Shown one piece after another: positions 46,156 to 59,340 of a stretch of DNA of 64,000 nt; positions within the stretch are counted from its first letter, which is position 1, and each line of letters starts with the position of its first letter. The stretch spans positions 18,520,168 to 18,584,167 of the forward strand of contig CALNVZ010003430.1 in the NCBI GenBank assembly GCA_940671915.1. The letters run 5' to 3'. The translations under genes were made by a program, and so were the position numbers. The notes under the pieces are model-generated. The model was not told where the DNA came from. It searched no databases and saw only the letters and a program-made list of their open reading frames with translations. This DNA is from Paracentrotus lividus (lineage: Eukaryota > Echinodermata > Echinoidea > Camarodonta > Echinidae).

Positions 46156-46745
46156 TTACTTTGAATTTTTCTATGTTTCCACAAAGGAAGAGGTGCCGCC
46201 TCCTGAAAACTGCCGCCTCCTGAAAACTGCAAGGTTTATTAAGCCGTAGACCAAAATGAACGAATTTCTTCTGGTTCTCAATTTTCTTTATAACACCGTT
46301 TTCGCTCATCGACATGCGGAGTTGCAATGGATCTGATGATGATGATGATGATGATGATGACAGGTCTATATAGTGTTAACCGACCGTGAGCGGAAGCTAT
46401 CCCACCAGAGGATTGTCGTAAAATAATAAGTCCCAAATTAATTAATCGCAAATCACATACTCTGGGGCCCGTATGGCTTGTAAAAAACAGCCGCTTTGCC
46501 TACATTACTTTACGAAAATGGGCAAAACAGTTAATATGTAATCCAGGTTGAAGCAGAGAAGCTCTGACAATCCTTTCAAACACCTGTGCGCTGTAACATA
46601 AACGAGATATGATCAAACTTACGATCGATTAGAACTCTTAGTAAACATTTTATCATAGACTTACGATTGATATCAAATCTTTTATGTTACAGGGCACTAC
46701 TGATTTGCAAATGATGTTTCATTAGAATATTCTCTTTTTCATTGC

Positions 46746-46751
46746 AATAAA
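46746..46751 (+). terminator. Candidate Cbx polyadenylation signal
   Basis: AATAAA about 590 bases after the Cbx stop, followed by A-rich sequence. It is a plausible 3' end but is not unique in this AT-rich DNA. Confidence 0.35.
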
Positions 46752-46834
46752 AAGCGACTCTCAAAAAACTCAAAACAAAAACAAAACAAAAACAAAAAAC
46801 CTCGGTACATCGCTGAGCGAAAGCAGCCAATTAT

Positions 46835-47810
46835 TAGGGATGTCCACTAAAATTTTAAGTTATTTTTAAGTTGTTTTTGCTAGGCTTATTGGATAGAGCA
46901 TTTTAAAAGAAAGATTTTGGTACTTGAATTATCGCAATTGGATGTTCCATTTCAAAGATATGACCCAAAGAGTGTCTCAGATTACCAATGAGCTGCTAGA
47001 ACACTTTTACAAGTTTCAGACAAAGCCAGAAAATGCAATAAAAGCTCAAGTTTATGGTCCTTTTGTCTTTGAGTTATTCAACCAAATCATACCAAACATT
47101 TTCTATGTGTGTATCAACATGAAATGAGATTATAGTAACATAATTGAGGCGTACGAGTAGATTATACAAAAAGTTATGGCAGTACAAAACTGATGGTTTG
47201 ACAGGTATGTTACCGTATGTGATCCAATATGACCACCGTGGAAAAATACTCCATAGGGCATGTTTCAATAGGAACACCCTCGACAATAGGCTATTTCATG
47301 GTGGTGTGGCTCAGAGCTGAGTGTTGGAGAGGGTAGAGTAATTTGAAAACTTAAATGGCCAGTGGTAAACATTGTTCTTTGTTTTTCACCCCAATACATT
47401 TTTTATTCAAAAATAGTTAAATTTTATAGATATCCACTTTTCCTTATCTGAATCTATTCCAATCATGAAAAATTCCAGTCATAACACACATCACACAGAA
47501 GTATCACGTTGAACAAGCTGTAGTTTTGTTCATATCAATTTTTTCAACAGGAAAAGTTGATCACCTGCTGAGGTATTTTCTAAGGAAGAAACTGACCAAT
47601 TAGGAATAAAAATGATTAATATTTACCACTGGCCAAATGACAATTTCGAAAGCTGTTTTTTATTGAAAACTTTGCTATTTCTCTGCCTGTGTATTATTGA
47701 GTAGGCAGTGCATGGGTTATTGTTTGCATTGTAAATGCATGGGTGACTACATCCATACAGTGAAGTGGAAACCGTTCTAGTGGCTTTTTGCTTTTGTGTG
47801 AACATCCCTA
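46835..47810. mobile_element. ~1-kb TA-flanked element with short TIRs
   Basis: TAGGGATGTCCAC at the left is nearly the inverse of GTGTGAACATCCCTA at the right. Internally GGCCAGTGGTAAACATT (47357) is matched by ATATTTACCACTGGCC (47619). No transposase. Confidence 0.45.
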
Positions 47811-47814
47811 CAAT

Positions 47815-50040
47815 TATGGCGAAATTTTCGGAACGGACAGAATCAGAATTCTGTTTTAAAAAAAAAAAAAATTTTAATGCACCAAAAAGGGGAAAGTGCG
47901 GTTGAAGATTTACCTGGAGATGTCATTTCAAACATTTTGCACATTTGTGATTATTTATCTGGATGCTTATACAATTTTCTACGATATTGTAATCAGGTTC
48001 ATATATTATTAACATAAATTAGTTTGCCTAGTGTTGAGGTATGGTGAAGCCAACGTTAAATTCATTTAAATTATTCACATCTCGTTCAGTGAAATCGTTT
48101 ATGGTATCCAATAGGATAAACGGAAAAACAACAGTTTTACAAAAACACATGAGATACGACTTTTAATTCAAAGATGATATTGTTTCTTGTAGACTTCGAT
48201 TACTTTGTTCCTTCGTGCATAAGATATTATGTGACATGTACATAGCCTAAAGTTTAAATTGTCAAGATTTGATAGTCAAAATTTAGCAAGTAACCGGACA
48301 TGAAATGTCATTTTTTTGGCGCAAGGCATGCACCTACGAAAAGTGTTTAAAGTATAATTATATTACCTACCTTTTGTAAAATCATTTGCATGTTTTCCCT
48401 GTTTATTACTGAAGTTGGCATTTAATCCTATTACGACAGTTACGCAGGATGCCGAATTAGTACCTGTACTATTTACACGTTACTTCTGTCGGTGATGTGT
48501 GCACGTATTTTGTGTTCACACCTGAATCTATTTATAAACAATGTATAAACATTGAATGGTTTAACATTACGTAATCGAATTAGTATGAACTTTATATGAT
48601 TCCTCATACTTTTTTATGCATACATGTAGGCCTACATGAGATAGAAGTTTAATTTGATTAAGAAATCGTCAAATATTGTATCAAAATGACATGTTCGTTT
48701 TTGGTGAACACGCGATACAAGTGATATTTTGATTACAAGTGATAAGATACAGAGACATCTTGCTCTAATATGCTCGCTTGGAAGAGTGTGCAGTTGTATA
48801 AGGTATGTATGCCTAATTCACACCCTTCTCGCTTTATTCCTAATATTCATGATAATATAATTTTTATGCGAATTGCGTACGTCTATTTCGGAGATTCCAT
48901 TGTCCATTTCTTGTTATCTATTGTATTGCGTCAATGGCATGTCGATTATATTCGTAGTTAATTTCATAGCCAATGTCTCTATTGCATCAATTGCATTGCG
49001 CCAATAAAATTCTGCTGCGTCAATAAAGCGTGAAATTATTTTTAAAATTGTATTTCCCACTAGTGCCTGTCACGATGAAATTAGGCAACAATGAAAATAA
49101 CTATTGATATTTTTGTGTGGCTGTTAAGTACTCCGCACTTACATGTACATTAAATTTTCAAAATATAACAACATTATTGCCGATATGATTTAAAATCCTG
49201 GCAAAATAAAAATAAAAAGTTATTGTGTTAATATGGAAATAATTTACTATTTCAAAAAGCGTTCAAATTTAAAAGTGAAAGGATTACGTATTTTCGATAA
49301 TATGATTTAAAGGAATTAATGTCATTACCGGCCATTACAAAGGAGGTCTAGTTGATTGGTTTACTGAAATGAAACAAGGTACAGATTGATTGATATGTCT
49401 TCATTTCTTTTCTATTTGCGCCCAATCGTATTTTATCCGTGGACTCTCTTATCGAATTGTTTGTGTTAACTTCGACTTCACCCATTCGTTTTCTATATTA
49501 TATATTCAATTATTCTAAATTATTTTGATTGCCAGTATGTGAAACATATAATTTTACTCATTTGTATGATAAAACTCATGTATACATTGTGTAATTTCAA
49601 TAGAAATCAAATTTGCTGACAGTGGAACCTCGTTATATTGAAAATATTTCTAACAACCTCGTTATATATTGCGGCGATTTTGCCGGTCTCGTACAAATTT
49701 GTATTTTATTGTTTTAATACTGTTATGTAATTATGAAGGTATTGTTTCCGAAAGCTCAATGCAACGAAGTTTTAGAGTATTTCATCTGAACATGCTGAAA
49801 GTGATTTGAATATAAAAAGTATATCATTTGTTATTTGAACTTCTGCACCCCTTTTCACCATATGATTATACTTTTAACGCTAAAAAATTGTTTAAATTCG
49901 TTAAAGAGTGAGTCTGAGGGAGAAATGTGAATATTGTATCTTTAAAATGATGTCTATATTTTATACTGGATTTTCCTTTCTGTGAACAGTAATTCAAACT
50001 ATATTGGCCAGATTAAATATTTTTGTTCGGAATAAAATAT
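47815..50040. other. AT-rich intergenic stretch, nothing recognised
   Basis: No coding, RNA or transposon signature was recognised. Confidence 0.5.
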
Positions 50041-50044
50041 CGAC

Positions 50045-50049
50045 TGTGT

Positions 50050-50080
<31 letters not shown>

Positions 50081-50115
50081 GTTTGTGTGTGTGTGGGTGG
50101 GTGTGTGTGTTTTAT
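50045..50115. repeat. (GTTTTT)n / (GT)n simple repeat
   Basis: GTTTTT units followed by GTGTGTGGGTGG. Confidence 0.9.
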
Positions 50116-50229
50116 GTATTTTTATTTTTTGTATAGACTTTAACATCATTGAACTTGCCTTCGAAGATATATGACTAGAGCAGAGGAGCGGTTGCTCTCA
50201 CAATAACTAAATGATCACGTCGTGTGTAT

Positions 50230-50604
50230 GCCCTGTAACGACCGGTAATGTCGCACGACGCATAATGTCACAATCTAGTCACAAAAACGCATGATTTACG
50301 TCTGGGACCAACATTTGAAGTCGTCATTCGAAAGTCGTGACTGGGATTCGAACCTCGGTCCCATCCCCCCCCCCCCCCCCAGTTTCGGGCATTTTTAGAG
50401 AAAATAACTTAAATCCTTTGAATTGTTTACATTGTGGAAAATGAAAATCAGCCTACAAACTGATGCGGATCGGACCGAGGTTCGAATTCCAGTCTCGTCT
50501 TTTGGATGATGACGTTGGTCCCAGACGTAAATAATGCGTTTTTGTTTTTTTGTGATCAGATTGTGACATAACGCGTAGTGCGACATTACCGGTCGTTACA
50601 GGCC
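50230..50604. mobile_element. Palindromic MITE with a tRNA B-box-like sequence in each arm
   Basis: GCCCTGTAACGACCGGTAAT at the left pairs with ATTACCGGTCGTTACAGGCC at the right. The arms are about 140 bp. Each holds GGTTCGAAT(T)CC preceded by GACCGA, which fits the B box and T loop of tRNA genes. The left arm has it on the minus strand and the right arm on the plus strand. No convincing A box was seen. Confidence 0.7.
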
Positions 50605-50894
50605 CTAGTTTACTATGTATTAGCATTAGTAACCTCACATGTCAAAAGTATTGTAACATAGCTAATGTGTCTTTTATAATTTTATTTATTTCATTCATAG
50701 CCAGTGTGTTGTCGTCCATTTTTCGTATTCTGAAAGGGGAGACTTGTTCTTTTCATTCCTGAGGGCAAATAGATGACCAGACCCAGTAATTTTTATTTTT
50801 TAACAAAGGGGAAGACAGAAGAACAAAGGTCCCTAAAAATGGGAGGTCTTCTTCTTGAGTCCTTTCTCTCAATTTTTGTTTAGGCCTATTTGTG

Positions 50895-51900
50895 AATTAG
50901 AATTTGATTCAGACTCTGCCCATTAGATACCGAACACATGCGATCCCATTAGGCGAAAGGGTAGTAAGATCAGGTAGGGAACAGGGGGAAGGCAGAAGAG
51001 GGCATTGTAGGAGGTGACTCATGGTCTCCTCTCCGCATTCGCAAACTGGCTGTCCTTCAGTGTTGATGCCCCATTTGACCATTAGAGCCTTGCAACGGCC
51101 AACTCCAGCTCGCAAGCGGTTTAAACACAGCCAGAAAGGCCAAGGTTCACGGAATCCTGGTGGGAGGACTCTTTTGGACTGGTGTTGACACTATGGTGCA
51201 GACGCAAGGCGGGTTGACCAAAGGTCTAGCCTACGGTTGTGGGGGCTTTGGTTCAAGGGAACGATATAATGAAGGAAACTGTGCCTATATCTTAAGCGCT
51301 TAATTGCAGGCATGGCGTTGAAGAGAGGGTTGAGTGGGTCATTTTCTTGCTTAAGTTTCTCTTTTTGGGAGAGAACTAGTCCAGATGCTGTCCCTTCGAG
51401 ATTTCCCTTCCTCCACGCAGGTATACCCTCCACGCAATGCGATAACCCCTCTGATCGCGCGATCCGAATTTGCTGGGTGGCAGCAAATTCGGGGATCGCG
51501 CGATCAGAGGGGTTATCGCATTGCGTGGAGGAAGGGAAATCTCGAAGGGACAGCATCTGGACTAGGAGAGAACATGCCTCCTGATGTGAGGAGGGCGATG
51601 CCACTCAGGATGTAGATATCGTCTACCTTGGTTAATTGGTTTCAGGCAACCTGTTCTGGCCCTGCATGCACTGTTGAGTGATGGTCTATCTTTGAAGCAT
51701 GGGCTGATCTACCCCACACAGGACAGGCATATTCTGCAGCTGAGTAGCAAAGGGCAAGGGCTGTTGTGCGGATGGTGCTTGCATCAGTACCCCATTTCGA
51801 ATTAGCTAGCTTCTTCAGTATGCTGTTCTTGGCACTGACTTTCTTCTTTGTCTTCAAGATATGATTCTTGTTGGTCAGGGAGCGACCTAGGGTGACCTGA
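50895..51900 (-). mobile_element. Non-LTR retrotransposon 3' fragment, rearranged
   Basis: Minus-strand blocks in order are NSILKKLANSKWGTDASTIR, TALALCYSAAEYACPVWGRS, a frameshifted LSGIA-type block, LEGTASGLVLSQKEKLKQE and LRAGVGRCKALMVKWGINTE, then CECGEETMSHLLQCP. These are characteristic of the region downstream of the reverse transcriptase in a metazoan non-LTR group. Clade not assigned. The copy has stops and frameshifts and is interrupted by the palindrome at 51376-51565. Confidence 0.75.
51376..51565. repeat. 190-bp near-perfect palindrome inside the retrotransposon fragment
   Basis: Left arm 51376-51475, spacer GGTGG, right arm 51481-51565. The arms are inverse copies apart from a 17-base insertion in the left arm, which duplicates CTCCACGCA, and a 2-base difference near the centre. 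Confidence 0.9.
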
Positions 51901-52275
51901 AAAGAAATTTTCCTTGTGACGTTACTTCAGGTTGAACTGCACCGGCAAAATCAGATATTTTGGTTATCCAGCAAAACCTACTAAATTTTTAAAGAATTAC
52001 AGCAGATTACAATATATTCACCTCAAAAGTCAACTATAATTTTAGGTATCGGTGGGGGATGCATTAGAGCGTCTATGCATTACACGGCGAAATTCTCCAT
52101 TGAAGATAATTTTTTTTGTGCCGTTACTAAGGTGGATTTGCATCAAAATCAGAAGTCATGATTATCCAGGAAAATATAAAAAGTGTGTATGTTATAATGT
52201 ATAAATATTTTTGACATCGGTGAAAAGAGGCTGCATTAAAACGTCTTTGCAATATTTCCTTAGTAACGGCATATA
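51890..52275. repeat. Two diverged tandem copies of a ~190-bp unit
   Basis: The series GACGTTACTTCAGGTTGAACTGCA, AAAATCAGATATTTTGGTTATCCAG, ATCGGTGGGGGATGCATTAGAGCGTCT recurs as GCCGTTACTAAGGTGGATTTGCA, AAAATCAGAAGTCATGATTATCCAG, ATCGGTGAAAAGAGGCTGCATTAAAACGTCT. Confidence 0.65.
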
Positions 52276-52561
52276 GAAATTTATCTTCTCTGGCTCTGTC
52301 GTCTTTTTTTTCACCATTGGCCTGGCACCTTTTTGTGACCTGCAGACAGTTTGGGAAGAATATTAAACAGCGTCATGATTATATTCACTGATAATCCCCA
52401 CCTACCAAAAATTATTCTGGGGGGGGGGGGCATTGTTCTTTTCACTTCACTTTTGTTTAAAAAAAGAAAAGAAAAAAAAGACCGAGTCTGGTCTTTTTTA
52501 CAAATGATTACTGCGATCAGGCATTGTCAGGAATGAAAAGGGATAAGACCCCCTTTCATAA

Positions 52562-52800
52562 TTTGAAGAGCTTGCAAGCAAAAGGGACTAAATCCACTTT
52601 TGATGAAAATAGAGTTATTGATTCAGGTACGTATCCGTCTTTGAACAAAAGGATTTTTTTTAATTGTTGATTACGACTGCAAGAAATTGCATTTTGTAAT
52701 TTCCCTTTTCCATAGATGTGTGTACAAAATCGGGTAAACAAATGCCATTTCCTCTGAAGTTATAAAAGTGGATTTAGTCCCTTTTGCTAGCAAGCTCTTA
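52562..52800. mobile_element. ~240-bp hairpin MITE
   Basis: GAAGAGCTTGCAAGCAAAAG then GGACTAAATCCACTTTT at the left; AAAAGTGGATTTAGTCC then CTTTTGCTAGCAAGCTCTT at the right. Confidence 0.8.
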
Positions 52801-54730
52801 ATTGGTAAAAATGGTCGAAATTACCCTGGTTATAAATGAATTATAACAACTAATGAATCATATAATTCATTCAAGAAAAGAAAGCAATAGTAGAAGTTGT
52901 AGTAGCCTATATGAAATATTACTTTTGTATAATTATTTCAGAATAAAAAGTACGTATGCAGAAACTGCCTTATTTAGAAAAACGTTACAAAGAACGATAT
53001 TTTCAGCGAGATCGTTGAAACAAACCTATTTTCTGCTGGACCCATGCATTTAACCATGATTTGAAGGGGGGGGGGGGGAATTATTGTAGAATTATAAATT
53101 CATATGTCCTGAAGATGCACCTTCGTCAAATGCCTAAAATATTACAGGTTAAAGACGTGTGGTAAGCACCCTAAAAACATCTCAAAGAGAAGTCATTAAT
53201 ATTTGTCTCCCTCGTGCATGATTAATGTGAATTACTGCAGAAAATAGTAGCAATGTAATTATATTTTCTATATCATTGAAAATGAAAGTGTATTATTAGA
53301 ATCAAATTCTTTTCATTAATCTGACTGACATTTCGGAATGTATAGTGAGTCTGATAGGCTTCGCGTTTCAGAAAAAAAAAAAGAATTGTTGAAGCCATAC
53401 TTTTGTAATCAACGATATGAAGGTTTTATTTTTTATTTTTTTTTTATACATGCATAGAACATATATATATTTGGCAAAAACTCTCAGTTGAATTTCACGA
53501 AATAAGAGGATGATAAACAAGTTAAACATGAACTACGACATAAACAGATGCAAATAAGTCAGAAATTGTTCAAGAATTAAAGAACAATGTCTTCAAATAG
53601 AGTATTCTTTATACTATAGTTTGATATAACGTTAAATCTATCAAATTATTATTATTATTTTTATTTTTATTATTTTTTTTTTTACATAGAAATAATATTG
53701 AAACCAAGCCAATTATTAAAGGCATTGCATTTTTAACCATTTGTTTTTCTGTCGCTATTATGGTGAAACAGAATTAAGTTGACATGTGATATTTCGGTAA
53801 AGTACCGAAATGTTTAACATCATCGAGATGACTGAGATGTTTGGGTTAAAGAAAGGTCCACCTATAAATTTAGGGAGATTTTAAGAATTAAAGAACGAGA
53901 GAAGAAGGGGGGTGGCAAAACTTCGTTATTTGATAAATTTTCGTCAAACCTATTTTGCTACAATTCTCTAATTTTCTGTTTTACTCAAACCTAACTTAAT
54001 TTAATTTAATTCAAGTAAAACGTAATTTCCGGATGGACTTTCTCTTTTGTTGTTACTTTGTTTGCCACGAATGTTTGCATTTTTGATTGAGCTCAGATTT
54101 AATCGCAGTGATTCATTTTCTCTTATAGAGGTAATTGGGGGGGGGGGGGAATTATATCGTACTATGTCTGCAGACGAATTTCCAGTATTCAAAATTTGTA
54201 ATGATATTTATTTATTCGTTTTTTAGTTATTTATTTTTCGGTTACTATGTATTAGGGAGACGTGTGAATATTGGAAGTATAGGCCTAATAAATCACTGAT
54301 TTTAAAGCAGAATTATTGCACAATATTAAAAGTCACATTCGAGCAACTCCATCATTCAATAACTACATAAAAATTTGTGATTTTCAATACAAAAGGGATT
54401 TTCAAATTTTGTAATTTCAGGTCCTACCAATTTTTGTACAGGCTCTATTGCTCTCAAAATTCAAATATTTCAGATGGTTTGATATCAAGAACTCAATAAA
54501 AAAAGAGAGATTTTAATCCCTTTTGTAATGAAACCATATGCACATTTTGGGTATCATACTGTTGCTTATTCAGCTGTGGATGGGTTTATGAATTAACTCC
54601 AAATTGATTGGAGGTATAGTTTATACGATGTGGAGCTTTATAATTTCAATTCATTTTAAAGCTATTGAGGACTGGTCTCAACGAATATTACACTTTTGGT
54701 TCAATGAGGAACTCATGGCGCCGCGATGAT
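52801..54730. other. AT-rich intergenic stretch with poly-G patches
   Basis: G runs near 53066-53078 and 54136-54149. No gene or element recognised. Confidence 0.5.
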
Positions 54731-54734
54731 GTAC

Positions 54735-55170
54735 ACTGTTAGAAAATATCTCCTTAAAAAACTGAAAAGTTCCTGCAGCAGATCTTCAAGAACATTTGTA
54801 ATCTTACTTCAAAATTTGCAGTAAAATTACAGAAAATTTGTATATGGGGTAGGACATTTTACAAATTTCCTGTTTAAAAAGACTTTTTTTCCCCTTTTTT
54901 AAAACAGACCTGTTCTGATAAATTGCAGAAAATTTCCAGAATGAATGATTCTGGGCTTTTTTTCCTTAAAAAAAACAGAAAATTTACAACAGCAGAGCTT
55001 CGAGAACACTGTAATCTTATTTCACAATTGTTAACACAATTTACAGTAAAATTACAAAATATTGGTATATGGGGTGTGAACATTTACACATTTTTTGTGA
55101 TAAAACACTTTTTTTTTTATACTTTTTTAAAACAGACCTGTTTTGATAAATTGCAACAAAAAAAAATTAA
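54735..55170. repeat. Two diverged tandem copies of a ~225-bp unit
   Basis: AAAACAGACCTGTTCTGATAAATTGCA (54901) and AAAACAGACCTGTTTTGATAAATTGCA (55130), each preceded by CTTC(A/G)AGAACA, TACAGTAAAATTACA and GTATATGGGGT blocks. Confidence 0.8.
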
Positions 55171-56134
55171 AAAAAATAAAAAATACCGTTATAAAAATAT
55201 AGAGAATGATTTTGTCATAAAAAATACAAAATGATTCTGTTTTTTTTTTTGTTTTCTATAAAAAGCTTCTGTTAAAAAAACAAAAAAACAAAAAACAGTG
55301 TAGGCCTACTTATTTCAACACAGTATAATCTTGTTATGATCATAACATAAAATTGAAAGCTATACGATACACTCGGGCCTTATGAGTTGTTACATCTTAT
55401 TGAATGCAGCTTTCCTGTAGGCTAAACAATCATGATTATTTCAATCAATTTTCATTAAAGGATTTTCGATGTTTTCTTTTAATTTTGCTAGTCATTATTT
55501 TGGGGTAACCAGGATAGGAATCAATCAATAGGCAAGTTTAAATTTTAAGCACATAGTCGACCTGTTCATTATATTACAATCCAAATCACAATTATCATGA
55601 TTATAAAAGCAGTATGTCACTACACGTACCGTGTACATTACATGTACGTAATTATTACATTTCATTTATTTCATGATGATGAACGGTGTGATTTATAACG
55701 AGTGGTGAGCATACAGGAAATGACAGATGTGTTATATTTCGTTAGATTCATATCAAATACCAAGAATTGAATTCTATTTAATGCCATTTGATGCAAACTA
55801 ACGTTTCCAAATAGGCCCTATCTTTAAACTGTAAGTGGAAGTATCATAAAGAACAAGGTATAATTTAACAGTCATGGATCAATGAGATCAGGTAGCCATT
55901 TTCAGCGACAAATTTTAACCCGTAGCTGGCGCTCTTTGTTTAGAATGTAATGCAAAATTGATTTGCTATGGCTTGTGAGTTAGACATTCACGAGAATATT
56001 ATCATATGGGCAGCGGAGCCGGGGGGGGGGGCTGAAGCCACCCCCCCCCCCCTCACCCCACTTTTTCCAGCAAACGTGTACGTTTGCGGCCCTGTATAAT
56101 TCGGTATGCTAGTTACTTAGACGAAAAGAATATT

Positions 56135-56640
56135 GAACATTACAAAGTTTACTGTTTATATCGTTCCAAAGTTTACTGTTCATGTTAAGATAGCCTATGT
56201 CAATAATTTGTTACCTCTTTCATTAAAAAACTTCTTTATTACAAACGATACTATTCACTCCTACCCTACTAGTAATTCATCAAATTTTCATTTAGTTAAC
56301 CCTAAATTACTAATTGCCCATAGATCCATAAAACACCACGGTCCAGACTTATAGAATTCACTCCCAGATTGTATCAAATCCTGTCAAACCCTTTATGCAT
56401 TTAAGGCGAAAGTTAAAAGAATGCTTATATCAGAATATTCAAGTTAAGATTTCTGTGTAAACTTTTCAAATATTTTCATAACACCATACTTTCATCCATC
56501 ATTATCATCTTCATTATCACCGTCACCATCATCTCCATTATCATTTTTAATCATCATCATCATCATCCTCATCAAGATTCAAGATTTTTCAAGATTCAAT
56601 TTATTTCCGTTTACAAACATAACATATACATTCAATATAA
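56135..56640 (+). mobile_element. CR1/Jockey-like non-LTR retrotransposon 3' end
   Basis: Plus-strand codons read LLIAHRSIKHHGPDL, then (after one stop) NSLPDCIKSCQTLYAFKAKV, the typical HGP-LWNSLP-I-FK-K C-terminal block. A (TCA)n-rich tail and ATTCAATTTATTTCCGTTT follow, like the 3' ends of this group. The copy is 5'-truncated. Confidence 0.7.
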
Positions 56641-56702
56641 ACATATCCAAAAGTACATTCGAATGAAATATAAACAAACTTGTCAGTATGTCACCAGCAT
56701 TA

Positions 56703-57638
56703 TACACAGTTGTCCGCAAAATTGTTCATACCCCTGTCGTATTTTTAGTCGTGCTCCTAACTTAATGCGTTTCCTCAAACTTTCTGTTGATATAAGTATG
56801 TTACTAACAATTGAACAATCACTAGGAAAATTTGAAATTTTGAGAAATTTGGTATTCTATAGGGTATTTTGTTGACAGATTTACTAAAAACGCCATGTTT
56901 ATAATTATTCATACCCTATAGGGGTTCCAAATCCAATTTCTTATCTAATCATCTCGATTATAATTATTTATTCAAATTTCCACCTAAAATAGTTCTTGCG
57001 AATGTCCAGAACCATCATTCATGTCTTCCATGGGTTTTGACTAATGTGTCCTCTGGAAAACGTCCAGGCTGTGTAAGGTTGCATGGTCTTTGGGCCATTT
57101 TGTGAGTCTTCAACTTCCCAGACATATTTCTCAAGGGATTCTTGTCAGGTTGTCGAATTTTCCTCTTAAGATCATTCATTATGATTGTCCTTGAACTACT
57201 TCTTGATTAACATGGCCGTATGATTCTGAACTTCGTCCTGTTGATATGTCCAATGCTGTCCCAAGCATACTTCTCCAAGTTTTCATCCAGGATCTTAATA
57301 AAAAAATGTCCTCTACGGGATGCCTCCTATTCTGAACAGATTCCCAGCGCTACCCGCACTGATAATCTCCCATGGCAGTTCTACAGTCTGTGTCAAATAA
57401 AATGGTACAAGTGGAAAACATTTTTTTATAGTATGAAGTTTGATCACAGCCTGCTATTGTTTGATATTTTCATAAAGCAGGAAGATCAGACTTTCACCTG
57501 CAATTTTTTTCATCACATTTGGTGTTGTAATTTTTGAGATATGACTAGTTTTCTACAATCAAGAAAAATCCATTTTTCGCATGCCGTCCCATGCCTTTGT
57601 GTACAGGTTTCGCATAATGGCCATAAAGTGCTCAATTT

Positions 57639-57676
<38 letters not shown>

Positions 57677-58841
57677 CTCGTCGCACAAAATTTAGCATAA
57701 CTTTTGTTTTATGAAAGCAAATTATACAGAACAAAGCGCATCAGCAAGGAAAATCTTTTGGCTTTATTTTGGTAACACATACACACATTATCTGACAACA
57801 TTTCACACCTAAATATTTTTTTTCCGACTGTACCATTTTTTTTTACACAGACTGTATGTGAATGCCATGTGCTAAAATCAGGACACTGGTCTTTAGATGA
57901 AGAATTCATCTTTTTTTGGCCAAATTGAAGAAAGTAAATATCACTCGTAAATTCTAATTTTCTCTCTTCAACTTCTATAATTATGGTCCATACTTTAAAG
58001 TTCTGGTTTAAATGAGCTCAGGAACTATCCAGAGGCCTCCCGGTGGGTCTGGCTGCAAAACTGGAGTCTGTATTGGGAAGTGTCTGTATAGATATCCTCT
58101 ATGCAGTATTTGCTCAGTGGCACCTTCGTCTCTGGCTGGTCAGTGGTAGCCATTCCAACTTTGGTTGTGATCTGTGTGTTATTGTAGGCCTCTCAGTATA
58201 TATATTTGGCTATTCAAGGAAACATCTTGCACTTTTAGTCATGCTCATGGAAGCTTTTTCCCAAGTGTCTTATCTGGTGCTCATGAAAGAAGCACTTGAG
58301 TGTTAAATCAGGGACTAAAAAGTGTAGGTAGAGCGGTTATTCTATTTCAATAACATTCATATGAATGTTCCTAAGTGAAAATTCAAAGTCCTGGCAAGAA
58401 ACCAATAATAAAGGGGTTGGGAAGCTGAAGACTTAGAGGATGGCTCAAAGACCATGCAACCTGACACAGCCTGGAGGTTTTCCAGAGGACACAAGGGCCA
58501 GAACCCACAGAAGCCATGAAGAAAGACTATAGACTTTTGCAAAAAAAATATATATTTCGGATGGTTATTTGAAGAAAAAAAATATGTATTTGTGGTTATT
58601 TGATAAGAAATTGGATATGAAAATTGGGTATGAAAAATTATGAACATGGTGTTTTTCGTAAATCTGTCAATAAAATACCCCTGGAATACCAAATTGCTCA
58701 AAATATCAAATTTTCCTAATAGTCCAGATGTTGGTAACATACTGATCACCAAAAAGTTTGACGAAACTCATTAATTTAAAAGCAAAATTAAAAAAACTTA
58801 AAAATGTCAGGGGTATATGAACAATTTAGCGGACAACTGTA
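56703..58841. mobile_element. 2.1-kb Tc1/mariner-like element, degenerate, long inverted arms
   Basis: TACACAGTTGTCCGCAAAAT at the left pairs with TTTAGCGGACAACTGTA at the right, with flanking TA. The inverted arms extend about 400 bp (for example CAGGCTGTGTAAGGTTGCATGG near 57066 against CCATGCAACCTGACACAGCCTGG near 58452). The centre contains a poly-T run (57642-57676) and only fragmentary frames. A transposase is not identifiable with confidence. Confidence 0.65.
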
Positions 58842-59340
58842 AATAGTAAAAATATTGTTATCCTATTGGATTTTGTTTTCATTATTATTTATCCATTCTG
58901 CTGAATAATGATATTAATCTTCTAATGAGTTTTTTTTAGGGACTTTCATACTCTCAAGCGATTTGCTTATTTTGATAGTCCTAATTCTTCGACATATGAT
59001 TCGTAATGTTTTGGCGAAGTATTTGTTTTAATATTTTGACAATTTATCATTTAGTATTTCATGTAAATAATTGTTTGTTATATAATTATTTCAATCTTTA
59101 TTCATTGTCAGAAAAAAAAATTGTTATTTTATGTCAATTTACTTTGTCATCGAAGAAAAATGTTATACTTTTAGATATGCAGAAGAAAACAATAAATCAA
59201 ATCAAATCAAATCAAACATGCAATTTTGATGATATTCAGGGATGAACCAAACTATTGATAAAGGGAATATATTACGATGAGATCACATATTTCACTGAAA
59301 ACATATATACGTAGCTGAACTTTGAATCTTTAATCGAGCT

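Noticed and set aside
45279-46232. 317-codon minus-strand open frame
   Set aside because: It lies antisense to Cbx exon 5. Its Ser-rich composition reflects the complementary acidic and Ser codons, and no domain is visible.
57220-58306. Open frames in the centre of the Tc1-like element
   Set aside because: Read as possible transposase but no DDE-type motif could be identified in any frame, so no CDS was called.
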